From Pseudomonas sp. FP2196 (lineage in GTDB: Bacteria; Pseudomonadota; Gammaproteobacteria; Pseudomonadales; Pseudomonadaceae), in NCBI RefSeq assembly GCF_030687715.1, contig NZ_CP117445.1, positions 4,391,501 to 4,455,500 of the forward strand: 64,000 nucleotides of DNA, in the 5' to 3' direction. Made by a program: the position numbers and the translations under genes. The notes below the pieces were generated by a model that was not told where the DNA came from, ran no database searches, and saw only the letters and a program-made list of their open reading frames with translations. Below are positions 42,353-52,564 of this stretch, one piece after another. Position 1 is the first letter of the stretch. Each line of letters begins with the position of its first letter.

Positions 42353-43168
42353 TCAGGCATCCAGTAGGGCGCGGGAAATGGTTTGCAGTTTACGGGTGAG
42401 CGGGCCAACCGGCCAGCTCAGTGCAGCGTAGGCGCGCACCGGCCAGACGCCATACACGCTGTTGCAGACAAACACTTCATCGGCCCATTGCAGTTGATCA
42501 AGGCTGATGTCGGCGATTTGAGTGGGGATGGCCAATGACTCGGCCTGAAACAATATTTCTGCGCGCATCACACCAGCGACACCGCAACGCTTCAGATCGG
42601 GCGTGACCAATACCCCGTCTCGCACCAGAAACAGATTGCTGGAAACACCTTCAATGACCCGACCAGCCTGATCGAGCATCAAGCCTTCGGCGTGTTCGCT
42701 GTCTTGCCATTCGGCGCGAGCGAGCACTTGTTCCAGTCGATTGAGGTGTTTGAGTCCAGCCAGCAAAGGTTGTTTGGACAACCGCGTGCTGCACGGAAAC
42801 AGGCGAACGCCCTGTTCGGAATGGACGGCGGGATAAGCGGCGGGTGGGTTGCCTTGCAGAATGCGTCGGCCCGGCGCCGCAGGATCGGGCGCATAACCGC
42901 GCAAACCGTCGCCACGGGTGAGGATGAGCTTGAGCACGCCCTCGCTCATCGCTGCCGCGTAGCTCAGCAGCTCCTGGCGAATCAGTTCGATATCGGCCGC
43001 GATGGCCAGACGCGTGCAGCCATCGGCCAATCGCATCAGGTGTCGATCCAGCAATAACGGTTGGCCGCCACGCACGGAGATGGTCTCGAACAGACCATCG
43101 CCGTAAGCCAGGCCGCGATCTTTCAGCGACAGCGCGTCAGCCGGTTGACCGTCGACCCAGCTGTCCAT
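42353..43168 (-). CDS. pabC: Aminodeoxychorismate lyase
   Basis: 271 residues, fold-type IV PLP enzyme. The PLP lysine is in LAGLKHLNRLEQVLARAEW. DRGLAYGDGLFETI marks the N-terminal domain, and EGVSSNLFLVRDG the cofactor-phosphate loop. It releases p-aminobenzoate for folate synthesis. The start overlaps the fabF stop as TGATG. Confidence 0.95.
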   Translation of the reverse strand: MDSWVDGQPADALSLKDRGLAYGDGLFETISVRGGQPLLLDRHLMRLADGCTRLAIAADIELIRQELLSYAAAMSEGVLKLILTRGDGLRGYAPDPAAPGRRILQGNPPAAYPAVHSEQGVRLFPCSTRLSKQPLLAGLKHLNRLEQVLARAEWQDSEHAEGLMLDQAGRVIEGVSSNLFLVRDGVLVTPDLKRCGVAGVMRAEILFQAESLAIPTQIADISLDQLQWADEVFVCNSVYGVWPVRAYAALSWPVGPLTRKLQTISRALLDA

Positions 43169-44412
43169 CAGCCTGCGAACCGGCGGAACGCCAAGGTACC
43201 GTTGGTGCCACCAAAGCCGAAGGAGTTGGACAGCACCACATCAATGTCCATATTGCGCGCGGTGTGCGGCACAAAATCGAGGTCGCAGCCTTCGTCCGGC
43301 TCATCAAGGTTGATGGTCGGTGGTGCCACTTGGCTGTTGATTGCAAGCACGCTGAAGATCGCTTCAACCGCGCCCGCCGCACCCAAAAGGTGACCGGTCA
43401 TGGATTTGGTGGAGCTGACCGCCAGTTTGTAGGCGTGATCGCCGAAAACCGACTTGATGGCGTTGGCTTCGGCAAGGTCGCCGGCCGACGTCGAGGTGCC
43501 GTGGGCGTTGATGTATTGCACTTGATCGGCGTTGATTTTTGCATCGCGCAGCGCATTGGTGATGCAACGGGCCGCACCGGCACCATCGGCGGGAGGCGAC
43601 GTCATGTGGAACGCATCGCCACTGGTGCCGAAACCAATCAGCTCAGCGTAAATAGTCGCGCCACGAGCCTTGGCGTGCTCGAGTTCTTCCAGAACCAGTG
43701 CACCGGCACCGTCGGACAACACAAAGCCGTCACGACCCTTGTCCCACGGACGACTGGCGCGAGTTGGCTCGTCGTTGCGGGTCGACAACGCACGAGAGGC
43801 GCCGAAGCCACCCATACCCAGACCGCACGCGGCCATTTCGGCACCGCCGGCGATCATCACGTCGGCTTCGTCGTACATGATGTTGCGCGCTGCCATGCCG
43901 ATGCAGTGCGTACCCGTGGTACACGCTGTGGCGATGGCGTAGTTAGGCCCCTGTGCACCCAGATGGATGGACAGGAAACCGGAAATCATATTGATGATCG
44001 AGCCTGGCACGAAGAATGGAGAAATTCGACGCGGGCCCGTCTCATGCAGAGTACGGCTGGTTTCTTCGATGTTGGTCAGACCGCCGATCCCCGAACCCAT
44101 GGCCACGCCAATGCGTTCACGGTTGGCGTCAGTGACTTCCAGACCGGCATTGCGTACGGCTTGAAAGCCTGCCGCGAGACCGTACTGAATAAACAGATCG
44201 AGCTTGCGCGCTTCCTTGACCGACAGGTATTCCTCGACATTGAAGCCCTTCACCGAACCGCCAAAGCGGGTGGAATAGGCAGAAAGGTCGGTGTGTTCGA
44301 TCAGACCAATGCCACTGCGGCCAGCCAGAATGCCCTGCCAACTGCTCGGCACATCCGTACCCAGTGGCGACAACATACCCATACCGGTGACTACGACGCG
44401 TCTACGCGACAC
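43168..44412 (-). CDS. fabF: 3-oxoacyl-ACP synthase II
   Basis: 414 residues, the usual FabF length, from a GTG with AAGGAG seven bases upstream; the longer frame to 44445 lacks a ribosome site. Active-site triad: Cys in [13 protein letters not shown], His in [13 protein letters not shown], His in [13 protein letters not shown]-terminal [14 protein letters not shown]. It elongates acyl-ACPs, including the unsaturated C16 step. Separated from acpP by a terminator. Confidence 0.97.
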   Translation of the reverse strand: MSRRRVVVTGMGMLSPLGTDVPSSWQGILAGRSGIGLIEHTDLSAYSTRFGGSVKGFNVEEYLSVKEARKLDLFIQYGLAAGFQAVRNAGLEVTDANRERIGVAMGSGIGGLTNIEETSRTLHETGPRRISPFFVPGSIINMISGFLSIHLGAQGPNYAIATACTTGTHCIGMAARNIMYDEADVMIAGGAEMAACGLGMGGFGASRALSTRNDEPTRASRPWDKGRDGFVLSDGAGALVLEELEHAKARGATIYAELIGFGTSGDAFHMTSPPADGAGAARCITNALRDAKINADQVQYINAHGTSTSAGDLAEANAIKSVFGDHAYKLAVSSTKSMTGHLLGAAGAVEAIFSVLAINSQVAPPTINLDEPDEGCDLDFVPHTARNMDIDVVLSNSFGFGGTNGTLAFRRFAG

Positions 44413-44455
44413 AGCACTCTCCTTTTTCAAATGACGATTTTGCATCAGGCCTAAA

Positions 44456-44491
44456 GAAAAAACCGCACGCCATGATGGCAGTGCGGTTTTT
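44456..44491. terminator. Intrinsic terminator between acpP and fabF
   Basis: AAAAACCGCAC / GTGCGGTTTTT with a 12-base loop, A- and T-flanked on both strands. It lies 30 bases after the acpP stop and probably makes acpP mRNA more abundant than the downstream fabF transcript. Confidence 0.85.
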
Positions 44492-44520
44492 CCATGACAG
44501 CAAGCAACGATTACAAGCTA

Positions 44521-44757
44521 TTAAGCCTGGTGGTTAGTAACGTAATCGATTGCAGCTTGTACAGTAGTGATCTTCTCAGCTTCTTCGTCAGGGATTTCGG
44601 TCTCGAACTCCTCTTCCAGAGCCATCACCAGCTCAACGGTGTCAAGGGAGTCGGCACCCAGGTCTTCTACGAAGGAAGCGGTGTTGACCACTTCTTCTTC
44701 TTTAACACCCAGTTGCTCGGCAACGATTTTCTTGACGCGCTCTTCGATGGTGCTCAT
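44521..44757 (-). CDS. acpP: Acyl carrier protein
   Basis: A 78-residue acidic four-helix carrier of normal length. The phosphopantetheine serine is in [20 protein letters not shown]. It carries growing acyl chains for the Fab enzymes encoded on both sides. It has its own promoter and terminator. Confidence 0.98.
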   Translation of the reverse strand: MSTIEERVKKIVAEQLGVKEEEVVNTASFVEDLGADSLDTVELVMALEEEFETEIPDEEAEKITTVQAAIDYVTNHQA

Positions 44758-44809
44758 ACCTTGTTTTCACTCCTAATGGACAAATTCAGGCAGCTGGCCA
44801 GTGGGTAAG

Positions 44810-44837
44810 TGTATAGAAAGACTTTTCAGCTTTTCAA
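44810..44837 (-). promoter_or_regulatory. acpP promoter
   Basis: On the minus strand TTGAAA (44832-44837), a 16-base spacer and TATACA (44810-44815), about 45 bases before the acpP start. The spacer is one base short of ideal. Confidence 0.6.
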
Positions 44838-44953
44838 CTGAAAGCTTCACTCCTCAAACCCTGCGACCCTCTGCCTATAAATAGATTGCAGCTTTATAAC
44901 GGATTTTAGACAGCTCGTATGACATTTTTTTGAAGCAATCCGTCACATTTTAC

Positions 44954-45694
44954 TTACATGTACATCCCACCGTTCACCGGGATTGTAGCCCCAGTAACGT
45001 ATGCCGCACCGTCGGATGCAAGAAAAGCGACCACAGACGCGATCTCTTGAGCTTGTCCCAGACGACCCAGCGGAATCTGCGTCTGCAAGGCTTCACGCTG
45101 TGCTTCAGGCAGCTCGCGGGTCATATCGGTATCGATAAACCCTGGGGTTACCGAGTTGACCGTAATCGAACGCGAACCGACTTCACGCGCCATTGCACGG
45201 CTGAAACCTTCCAGACCGGCCTTGGCGGCTGCATAGTTTACTTGGCCTGCGTTGCCCATGGCACCCACCACCGAGCCAATACTGATAATTCGACCCCAAC
45301 GCGCCTTGGTCATGCCGCGCAGAACGCCCTTGGACAAGCGATATAGACTGTTCAGGTTGGTATCGATCACGTCGTACCATTCATCGTCTTTCATGCGCAT
45401 CATCAGGTTATCGCGGGTGATACCGGCATTATTGACCAGAATCGCCGGCGCACCGAACTGCTCCTGAATGCTCGCGATCACTTTGCTGACCGACTCGTCA
45501 CTGGTCACGTTCAGTTCCAGACCGGTACCCTGAATGCCGTGCTCTTTCAGAGTGGCAGCAATCGCTTCGGCACCCTTGGCGGAGGTCGCAGTGCCAACAA
45601 CGATGGCGCCCTGACGACCCAGTTCCAGTGCGATAGCCTGACCGATACCGCGGCTTGCACCGGTTACCAGCGCAACTTTACCTTGCAGACTCAT
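44954..45694 (-). CDS. fabG: 3-oxoacyl-ACP reductase
   Basis: A 246-residue SDR enzyme: VTGASRGIGQAIAL (NADPH motif), NNAGITRDNLMMR, catalytic Ser in ISIGSVVGAMG, and YAAAKAGLEGFSRA. The C-terminal TGATIPVNGGMYM is typical of FabG. It performs the first reduction of each elongation cycle. It follows fabD by 16 bases. Confidence 0.97.
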   Translation of the reverse strand: MSLQGKVALVTGASRGIGQAIALELGRQGAIVVGTATSAKGAEAIAATLKEHGIQGTGLELNVTSDESVSKVIASIQEQFGAPAILVNNAGITRDNLMMRMKDDEWYDVIDTNLNSLYRLSKGVLRGMTKARWGRIISIGSVVGAMGNAGQVNYAAAKAGLEGFSRAMAREVGSRSITVNSVTPGFIDTDMTRELPEAQREALQTQIPLGRLGQAQEIASVVAFLASDGAAYVTGATIPVNGGMYM

Positions 45695-45710
45695 GCAAGC
45701 TTCTCCTGAT

Positions 45711-46649
45711 TCAGGCTTGCGCTGCGCGAGCGGCAGCGAAAGCGTCTGGGGTATTGAGGTTGGAAGTCGAAACGCCTTCGGCGCAACGTTTGTTCAGACC
45801 GGCCAGTACTTTGCCCGGGCCGCATTCGACCAGATTGGTCGCGCCCTTCGCGGCCAGAGTCTGTACCGACTCGACCCAGCGAACCGGCTTGTACAGTTGT
45901 TCGAGCAGATCACGCTTGAGGGTTTCCAGATCGGCCGGCACTTGCGCGCTGACGTTCTGCACCACCGGGATCTGCGGCACCTGCCAGTCGATGGCGGCGA
46001 TGGATTCGGCAAAGCGCTCGGCAGCCGGACGCATCAGTTCGCAGTGCGACGGCACGCTCACCGGCAGCGGCATAGCGCGCTTGGCGCCACGGGCCTTGCA
46101 ACCTTCGATGGCACGCTCAACGGCAGCCTTGGCACCAGCAATCACGACCTGACCAGGCGAGTTGAAGTTGACGGCACTGACCACTTCGCCATGCGCCGCT
46201 TCGGCGCAGGCAGCCAGCACGTCGGCATCTTCCAGGCCGAGGATGGCAGCCATGCCGCCCTGCCCGGCCGGAACCGCTTCCTGCATCAGTTGACCACGGC
46301 GCTCGACGAGTTTCACCGCGTCAGCAAGCGTCAGACTGCCAGCAGCGACCAGGGCGCTGTATTCACCCAGGCTGTGACCGGCAACAAAGGCCGGACGCGC
46401 ACCACCTTCAGCCAGCCACAGACGCCACAGGGCGACCGAGGCGGTCAGAATGGCCGGCTGGGTTTTATCGGTTTGATTGAGCAGATCTTCCGGACCCTGC
46501 TGGGTCAGTGCCCACAGGTCATAGCCCAGAGCATCGGATGCTTCTTTGAAAGTTTCGAGGATCAACGGATGTTGCGCGCCCAGCTCGGCCAGCATGCCGA
46601 GGGACTGCGAACCCTGTCCTGGAAAGACGAATGCGAGGGAAGCAGACAT
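45711..46649 (-). CDS. fabD: Malonyl-CoA:ACP transacylase
   Basis: 312 residues from the ATG at 46649 (AGGGG upstream). FVFPGQGSQSLGML at the N-terminus, nucleophile Ser in VAGHSLGEYSALVAAG, His in VSVPSHCELM. It loads malonate on ACP. It lies between plsX and fabG. Confidence 0.97.
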   Translation of the reverse strand: MSASLAFVFPGQGSQSLGMLAELGAQHPLILETFKEASDALGYDLWALTQQGPEDLLNQTDKTQPAILTASVALWRLWLAEGGARPAFVAGHSLGEYSALVAAGSLTLADAVKLVERRGQLMQEAVPAGQGGMAAILGLEDADVLAACAEAAHGEVVSAVNFNSPGQVVIAGAKAAVERAIEGCKARGAKRAMPLPVSVPSHCELMRPAAERFAESIAAIDWQVPQIPVVQNVSAQVPADLETLKRDLLEQLYKPVRWVESVQTLAAKGATNLVECGPGKVLAGLNKRCAEGVSTSNLNTPDAFAAARAAQA

Positions 46650-46772
46650 GTAACAAGCCCCTAATGATCTTGTCGTCGGATAATGACGCCCCGCTTGGGG
46701 ACGCAAGAAACTGACAGTTGGATGGCCCTTTGAACCGGGCGGTCACATTTAAGCATTGTCCGACGAAAACGC

Positions 46773-47783
46773 CTAAGACAACAAATCCTCCAGACGACCG
46801 TGGAGGCGCTCGGGAAGATTCTCCTGAATCTCGATCAGGGCACGGGAAATCGCACTCTGAAACCCCTGAACCCCGGCCGAACCGTGACTTTTCACCACGA
46901 TACCCTGCAAGCCGAGGAAGCTTGCGCCGTTATGTCGCGCTGGCGCCAGATCAGCCTGCAAACGCTTCATCAGTGGCAACGCCAGGGCACCGACAGCGCG
47001 GGAGGCAAAATTCTTTTTGAACAGCGCCTCGATGCGCGCAGCAATCATCGTCGCCAGGCCTTCACTGGACTTGAGCAGGATATTCCCGACAAATCCATCG
47101 CAGACCACGACGTCCGCTTCGCCACGATACAACCCGTCACCTTCGACGAAACCGATGTAATTGATGCCTCGGGCAGCCTGCAGCAGAGTCGCAGCCAGCT
47201 TGACCTGCTGATTGCCTTTGATGTCTTCGGTGCCGATATTCAGCAACGCCACGCGTGGACGGGCAATGCCGAGTGTCTGCGCGGCCACCGAACCCATCAC
47301 CGCAAACTGCAAGAGGTGCTCTGCACTGCAATCTACGTTGGCGCCCAAGTCGAGTAACTGGCAATAACCCTTCTGAGTGGGGATAGCAGCAACCATCGCT
47401 GGCCGGTCGATGCCGGGCAACGTCTTGAGTACAAATCGCGACAAAGCCATCAGCGCACCGGTATTGCCGGCACTGACGCAGGCCTGGGCCTTGCCATCGC
47501 GCACCAGCTCAAGGGCGACACGCATCGACGAATCGGGCTTGCCACGCAAGGCCTGAGTCGGCTTTTCGTCCATGGTGATGACCTCGGACGCCGGAACAAT
47601 CGTCAGGCGCGCGCGATCGGCAGCCGATTGGCCGTTGATCAGTTCTTCAAGAAGGGAGGGTTGACCGACAAGGGTCAGGTGCAGCGAGGGCGTAGCAGAC
47701 AGACAAGCAAGGCTGGCCTGAACAATGCTGCGGGGACCGAAGTCCCCGCCCATTGCGTCAATCGCGATGACTTGAGCGGACAA
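46773..47783 (-). CDS. plsX: Phosphate acyltransferase
   Basis: 336 residues. The start is a TTG at 47783, only 4 bases after the rpmF stop, in line with the conserved N-terminus ([15 protein letters not shown]). Further conserved blocks are [14 protein letters not shown] and [17 protein letters not shown]. It makes acyl-phosphate from acyl-ACP for phospholipid synthesis. A long gap free of genes (about 120 bases) follows before fabD. Confidence 0.95.
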   Translation of the reverse strand: MSAQVIAIDAMGGDFGPRSIVQASLACLSATPSLHLTLVGQPSLLEELINGQSAADRARLTIVPASEVITMDEKPTQALRGKPDSSMRVALELVRDGKAQACVSAGNTGALMALSRFVLKTLPGIDRPAMVAAIPTQKGYCQLLDLGANVDCSAEHLLQFAVMGSVAAQTLGIARPRVALLNIGTEDIKGNQQVKLAATLLQAARGINYIGFVEGDGLYRGEADVVVCDGFVGNILLKSSEGLATMIAARIEALFKKNFASRAVGALALPLMKRLQADLAPARHNGASFLGLQGIVVKSHGSAGVQGFQSAISRALIEIQENLPERLHGRLEDLLS

Positions 47784-47787
47784 GTGA

Positions 47788-47970
47788 TTACTCGTCAGCG
47801 CCCTTGTCGATCACTTTACGACCACGGTATACGCCTTCTGGCGATACGTGGTGACGCAGGTGAACTTCACCAGTGGTTTTTTCTACAGACAGGGTGCTAG
47901 CCTCGAGAGCGTCGTGCGAACGGCGCATGTCACGGGCAGAGCGGGATTTTTTGTTCTGCTGAACAGCCAT
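47788..47970 (-). CDS. rpmF: 50S ribosomal protein L32
   Basis: 60 residues: [20 protein letters not shown] and the following basic segment are diagnostic. The zinc-binding cysteines present in some L32 proteins are absent, as in many gammaproteobacteria. It lies between yceD and plsX, the conserved order. Confidence 0.97.
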
Positions 47971-47983
47971 AATTGATTAACTC

Positions 47984-48511
47984 CTAAACGTTTGGGTCAC
48001 GCTTTAACTGCGCCAATACACTGAACGGGTTGGACCGCGTTACCTCGTCCTCGCTCGGTTCGGGCTCATCTGCTCCCGCCGGCTGCTGGCATTCTTCCGG
48101 ATGATGAGCAGGCACGATAGGCAAGGCGAGCAAAAGCTCCTCCTCGACCAGTGACTGCAGATCCAATGGATCTTCGCCCAGTTCCAGCACGTCATAACCT
48201 TTCGGTAACGACTGGGTATTCGCACCCTCCTTCACTACAGCGTAACTGCATTCGCTGTGGATCGGCAGGGTGACCAGCTCAAGACAACGCTGGCAAACCA
48301 TTTTGACTTCGGTGTCGATAAAGCTGTGGATTACCACAGATTTACGTTCATCTCTTTCAAAAACGAATTTCGCCTGCACCGTACCGACATTGTCGGAAAG
48401 CGGGTCGCAGAGTCTCTTCAAATCGGCCAGCAGCAGTTCACCTTGAAGGGTGGTGCCACGGTCAGCCAATTTGCGCGGGTCAACGTGAGGTGGAATCGGG
48501 TCATTCAACAT
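47984..48511 (-). CDS. yceD: YceD family protein (DUF177), 23S rRNA accumulation protein
   Basis: 175 residues from the ATG at 48511. DUF177 core with VKMVCQRCLELVTLP, CSYAVVKEG and LELGEDPLDLQSLVEEELLLALP in outline, then the NPFSVLAQLK end. It is needed for normal 23S rRNA levels in other bacteria and in plant plastids. It sits 13 bases before rpmF. Confidence 0.92.
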   Translation of the reverse strand: MLNDPIPPHVDPRKLADRGTTLQGELLLADLKRLCDPLSDNVGTVQAKFVFERDERKSVVIHSFIDTEVKMVCQRCLELVTLPIHSECSYAVVKEGANTQSLPKGYDVLELGEDPLDLQSLVEEELLLALPIVPAHHPEECQQPAGADEPEPSEDEVTRSNPFSVLAQLKRDPNV

Positions 48512-48616
48512 AGGCGCAGCATTATAGGGATGCACCCACCCATGTCAAAGGAAATTGTGCCCTGTCCGTCACTTGCGCGCCTCCGCTAGAATTCTCACCC
48601 ACCTCAGGAGACGCGA

Positions 48617-49195
48617 ATGCTGCCTTTATTACTCGCTTCAAGCTCGACCTATCGTCGGGAATTGCTCGCCCGCCTGCACCTGCCGTTCGTCTGCAGCTCG
48701 CCGGATATCGATGAAAGCCACCGTCCAGGAGAATCGGCAGTTGAGCTGGTCAAACGCCTCGCCGAACAGAAAGCCAGGGCACTGGCCGACAGCCATCCCG
48801 CTCATCTGATTATCGGCTCCGACCAAGTTGCCGTCCTCAGCGAACAGATCATTGGCAAGCCGCACACCTTCGAGAAGGCCCGCGACCAACTGATGGCCGC
48901 CAGCGGCGCAAGCGTGACCTTCCTCACAGGCCTCGCCCTGCTCAACAGCCAAACCGGTGAATGCCAGGTCGACTGCGTGCCATTCACCGTACACATGCGC
49001 CAACTCGATCAGGCGCGCATCGAGCGCTACCTGCGTATCGAACAACCTTATGACTGCGCAGGCAGCTTCAAGGCTGAAGGACTCGGCGTGAGCCTGTTCC
49101 GGTCCACAGAGGGCCCGGATGCCACCAGCCTGATCGGCCTGCCACTGATTCGCCTGATCGACATGCTGATCGTCGAGGGCGTACAAATCCCCTGA
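48617..49195 (+). CDS. Maf-like nucleotide pyrophosphatase (YceF type)
   Basis: 192 residues with AGGAG 10 bases upstream. Maf motifs: LLLASSSTYRRELLARLHLP in outline, ESAVELVKRLAEQKA, IIGSDQVAVL and FTVHMRQL. The YceF subgroup removes the second phosphate from m7GTP. It is transcribed convergently with sppA, and a shared terminator lies between them. Confidence 0.92.
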   Translation: MLPLLLASSSTYRRELLARLHLPFVCSSPDIDESHRPGESAVELVKRLAEQKARALADSHPAHLIIGSDQVAVLSEQIIGKPHTFEKARDQLMAASGASVTFLTGLALLNSQTGECQVDCVPFTVHMRQLDQARIERYLRIEQPYDCAGSFKAEGLGVSLFRSTEGPDATSLIGLPLIRLIDMLIVEGVQIP

Positions 49196-49199
49196 CCAC

Positions 49200-49229
49200 A
49201 AAAAACCGGCCATCAAGGCCGGTTTCTTT
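49200..49229. terminator. Bidirectional terminator between maf and sppA
   Basis: ACCGGCC / GGCCGGT (49205-49211 and 49217-49223) with loop ATCAA. A-run before and T-rich run after, serving the two convergent genes. Confidence 0.85.
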
Positions 49230-49242
49230 ATGCATCGACAAC

Positions 49243-50232
49243 TCAGCGCAACGAAGGCCCGTGGAAACCCATCCACATCGCCAACTGCTCAGCCACGCTG
49301 GCACCAAGCTTCTTCGAGAAACGGTCGAACGGCGATTCCTGAACGGTGAAATCCACCAGTTCTTTTTCGCCGATCACATCACGCGCCACCGAACTGGCAT
49401 TACCCAAGCCATCAATCAGCCCAAGCGGCAGTGCCTGCTCGCCCGACCAGACCAGCCCGGAGAACAACTCCGGATGCTCCTTATCCTTCAGACGGTCGCC
49501 ACGTCCCTGCTTGACGCTATTGATGAACTGCTTGTGCGTAGTGTCCAGTACGCTTTGCCAGAATGCAGTTTCATCAGGCTTCTGCGGCTGGAACGGATCG
49601 AGAAAAGACTTGTGCTCGCCGGATGTGTACGTACGACGCTCGACACCGAGCTTCTCCATGGTGCCGACAAAGCCATAACCTGCAGCCGTCACACCAATGG
49701 AGCCAACCAGACTCGCTTTGTCGGCATAGATCTGATCCGCCGCACTGGCGATGTAATACGCACCCGACGCGCCGAGATCGGAGATCACCGCATACAACTT
49801 GGTATCCGGATGCAGGCCTCGCAGGCGCTTGATCTCGTCATACACATAACCCGACTGCACCGGACTGCCGCCCGGGCTGTTGATCCGCAGGATTACGCCC
49901 TTGACCTTCTTGTCTTCGAATGCAGCACGCAGGCTACCGACAATATTGTCGGCACTGGCCGGTTCCTTGTCGGCAATCACGCCAGTGACATCGATCAAAG
50001 CGGTGTAGTTGGTGCCGCGCGTGGCGCTCTTTTCCATGTCCATCAGCGGCGTGAACAGGATCAGCGCAACAAACAGATAAACAAACGTCAGCAACTTGAA
50101 GAAAATCCCCCAACGCCGCGAACGCCGCTGCTCCTGCACACCCGCCAGAAGGGTCTTCTCCAACAGCTTCCAGCTTTTCTCGTCACCGTCGTCGGCACTT
50201 GCCTTGGCCGGTGCTTTCCATTCGTCGGTCAT
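49243..50232 (-). CDS. sppA: Signal peptide peptidase SppA, 36K type
   Basis: 329 residues from the ATG at 50232. One N-terminal membrane segment (residues about 45-65, IFFKLLTFVYLFVALILFTP) then a single S49 peptidase domain. Catalytic Ser is in SDLGASGAYYIASAAD and the Lys in ADKASLVGSIGVTAAG. It degrades released signal peptides in the inner membrane, active site towards the periplasm. It lies 13 bases after the HAD gene stop. Confidence 0.92.
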   Translation of the reverse strand: MTDEWKAPAKASADDGDEKSWKLLEKTLLAGVQEQRRSRRWGIFFKLLTFVYLFVALILFTPLMDMEKSATRGTNYTALIDVTGVIADKEPASADNIVGSLRAAFEDKKVKGVILRINSPGGSPVQSGYVYDEIKRLRGLHPDTKLYAVISDLGASGAYYIASAADQIYADKASLVGSIGVTAAGYGFVGTMEKLGVERRTYTSGEHKSFLDPFQPQKPDETAFWQSVLDTTHKQFINSVKQGRGDRLKDKEHPELFSGLVWSGEQALPLGLIDGLGNASSVARDVIGEKELVDFTVQESPFDRFSKKLGASVAEQLAMWMGFHGPSLR

Positions 50233-50256
50233 GCGATCCACCCCAGCAAAAACGTA

Positions 50257-50919
50257 TTAAGCCTGCTGCCCCAGCCAGGCATGCAATTCGGAAAAACGGT
50301 CGATCGACAGGCGCGGCTCAAACTGTTGCAGCGACTCGATCGATTGCGCACCGTAACTGACCGCCACTGAGTCCATCCCCGCGTTGCGTGCCATCAACAG
50401 ATCGAAGGACGAATCACCGACCATCAGCGCCTGCTCCGCACGTACACCGCAATGAGCAAGGATCTGCTCCAGCATCAGAGGGTGCGGCTTGCTCGCAGTT
50501 TCATCGGCGGCGCGAGTGATATCGAAATACTCTTCCCAGCCATTGGCTTTGAGCACCCGATCCAGTCCGCGACGATTCTTGCCGGTCGCGACAGCCAAGT
50601 GATAACCCTGCTCGCGAAAGGACGCCATCGACTCGACGACGCCTTCGAACAACGGCGAAGGCACCGCTTCTGCGGCGATGTAGTGGTCCGCGTAATACTC
50701 GCGAAACAAGGTCATTTCGGCGTCGCTGATTTCCGGATACAAGGTGCGGATCGCCTCGGGCAGGCCCAGGCCGATGATGCCTTTGACGGCAAAGTCATCG
50801 CGCAATTCGAAACCGGAGCGCCCGGATGCGGAGTGCATCGCCTCGACGATCCGATGAATGGAGTCGGCCAGCGTGCCGTCCCAATCAAAAATCAGTAGCT
50901 TGTAATCAGGGTGCTGCAC
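50257..50919 (-). CDS. HAD-IA hydrolase (phosphoglycolate phosphatase-like)
   Basis: 220 residues from a GTG (GGAG 7 bases upstream), overlapping rluC by 14 bases. HAD motifs: [12 protein letters not shown] (I), [15 protein letters not shown] (II), [10 protein letters not shown] (III) and [18 protein letters not shown] (IV). A C1-type cap lies at residues 20-85. The substrate is not certain from sequence. Linked to rluC in many gammaproteobacteria. Confidence 0.9.
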   Translation of the reverse strand: MQHPDYKLLIFDWDGTLADSIHRIVEAMHSASGRSGFELRDDFAVKGIIGLGLPEAIRTLYPEISDAEMTLFREYYADHYIAAEAVPSPLFEGVVESMASFREQGYHLAVATGKNRRGLDRVLKANGWEEYFDITRAADETASKPHPLMLEQILAHCGVRAEQALMVGDSSFDLLMARNAGMDSVAVSYGAQSIESLQQFEPRLSIDRFSELHAWLGQQA

Positions 50920-51865
50920 TCAGGCGCTCCACAGTCTTGGCCCACATTTCGTCTACCGGCGCCTGCAAGGTCAGCTTGCCGCCATCAGGCAGCGGCACGG
51001 TCAGCATGTAAGCGTGCAGGAACAGGCGTTTGCCCCCCAGATCGCGGATTTCCTTGGTGAAATCGTCATCGCCATATTTGCTGTCGCCAGCGATGCAATG
51101 CCCGGCATGCAGGGTGTGGACGCGAATCTGGTGGGTACGACCGGTGACAGGCTTGGCCTCGACCATGGTGGCGAAATCGCCGAAGCGGCGCAGCACCTTG
51201 AACACGGTCAGGGCTTCTTTGCCTTCGTCGTTGACTTCGACCATGCGCTCGCCGGAACGCAGGTTGCTCTTGAGCAACGGCGCACTGACCTGTTTGATCG
51301 AGGTCGCCCAGTTACCGCGAACCAGCGCCATGTAGCGTTTATCGACGCCATCGCCACGCAGTTTTTCGTGCAAGTGACGCAGCATGCTGCGCTTCTTGGC
51401 GATCATCAGCAGGCCGGAGGTGTCACGGTCGAGACGGTGAACGAGCTCCAATTCCTTGGCATCCGGACGCAACTGACGAAAGGCTTCGATTACGCCGAAA
51501 TTCAAGCCGCTGCCGCCGTGAACCGCAATGCCGGCGGGCTTGTTGATCACGATCAGGGCTTTGTCTTCGTAGACAATCGAGGCTTCCAGGCGCTGCAACA
51601 GGCCTTGGGCCAGAGGCACCGGCTCATCACGCTCAGGCACGCGAACCGGCGGCACGCGCACGATATCACCGGCCTGCAGCTTGTATTCGGGCTTGATCCG
51701 ACCTTTGTTCACCCTCACTTCGCCTTTGCGCAAAATGCGGTAAATCAAGGTCTTGGGCACGCCTTTGAGCCGGGCGAGGAGGAAATTGTCGATTCGTTGG
51801 CCGGCATACTCCGGCGAGACTTCAAGCAATTGAACGCCTGGAGTCGAAGGGGCAGTAGTTGTCAT
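50906..51865 (-). CDS. rluC: 23S rRNA pseudouridine synthase C
   Basis: 319 residues from the ATG at 51865. S4 RNA-binding domain at residues 18-75 ([20 protein letters not shown]), then the RluA-type catalytic domain with the essential Asp in [16 protein letters not shown] and the [11 protein letters not shown] segment. It modifies 23S rRNA at three uridines in E. coli. It is divergent from rne, a conserved arrangement. Confidence 0.95.
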   Translation of the reverse strand: MTTTAPSTPGVQLLEVSPEYAGQRIDNFLLARLKGVPKTLIYRILRKGEVRVNKGRIKPEYKLQAGDIVRVPPVRVPERDEPVPLAQGLLQRLEASIVYEDKALIVINKPAGIAVHGGSGLNFGVIEAFRQLRPDAKELELVHRLDRDTSGLLMIAKKRSMLRHLHEKLRGDGVDKRYMALVRGNWATSIKQVSAPLLKSNLRSGERMVEVNDEGKEALTVFKVLRRFGDFATMVEAKPVTGRTHQIRVHTLHAGHCIAGDSKYGDDDFTKEIRDLGGKRLFLHAYMLTVPLPDGGKLTLQAPVDEMWAKTVERLSAAP

Positions 51866-51893
51866 GGCGCGGATGATAACAATTTTTATGGAA

Positions 51894-51922
51894 TTGAAGC
51901 ACTTAATCATTGCTGCTATAGT
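51894..51922 (+). promoter_or_regulatory. rne promoter
   Basis: TTGAAG (51894-51899), 17-base spacer, TATAGT (51917-51922). The predicted start near 51929 gives an unusually long leader before rne. Confidence 0.65.
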
Positions 51923-51928
51923 CGCGAA

Positions 51929-52564
51929 CGCCGCCAAAAGCGGCCTGGACAGCGGCACCACGGTCAAAAACCGGCCCTGACCAACGCAATTCACCAGGAC
52001 GCGAGGCCGTCCTACGGGGTTTTCGCTACGTAACGGTGGAGTTTGCAGTTGTAACAAGCGCAGGTGACATGAGGCCTGAATCACACCGCCGAGCAGAGTT
52101 TTAACTCGCCTGGCAGGCAAACATTCAAGGCCAGTTCACAAAGTGCAGTCAACTGCGAATGACCTCGAGCGAACGCCTCGGAAACACTGCCTAAATTAGC
52201 CATGATGCGTGACCTCCCCTTTCGGAGCTCACGGTAAATGCCAACCCGCTGCGGATTCTGCGCGCGGCAGCACCCGAATTATCAGGGATACGTGTAGGGT
52301 GGAGATGCACAACCGCTGGACTGTGTAGCAATAGGCTTTATCAAGACGCTTCATCTCGTCCACAGCCGCTGGTTGATTCCTCCTCCTGACTGAGTGCTTA
52401 AGTAGCCACAGCAAGCAGGACGCGTACGTCGCGGTATCGGCCCAATTGGTCGCACATCGCTGGACACGGGAATGGCCAACCACTCCCGACGCACCTGACA
52501 CCGACCGTGAGAAGTCGTGTGTGCCGAACGCCGTTTCCGGCAGCCCGGAAACCGACGGTACTAC
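51929..52564 (+). promoter_or_regulatory. Long rne 5' untranslated leader
   Basis: About 636 bases without a convincing gene separate the promoter from the rne ATG. Inverted stretches, such as CGCCAAAAGCGG and GGTCAAAAACCGGCCCTGACC-type pairing near 51930-51985, show folding potential. RNase E autoregulates through its leader in E. coli, and a structured rne leader motif (rne-II) is described for pseudomonads. Its exact position here was not determined. An antisense frame across 52229-54001 is treated as spurious. Confidence 0.5.
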
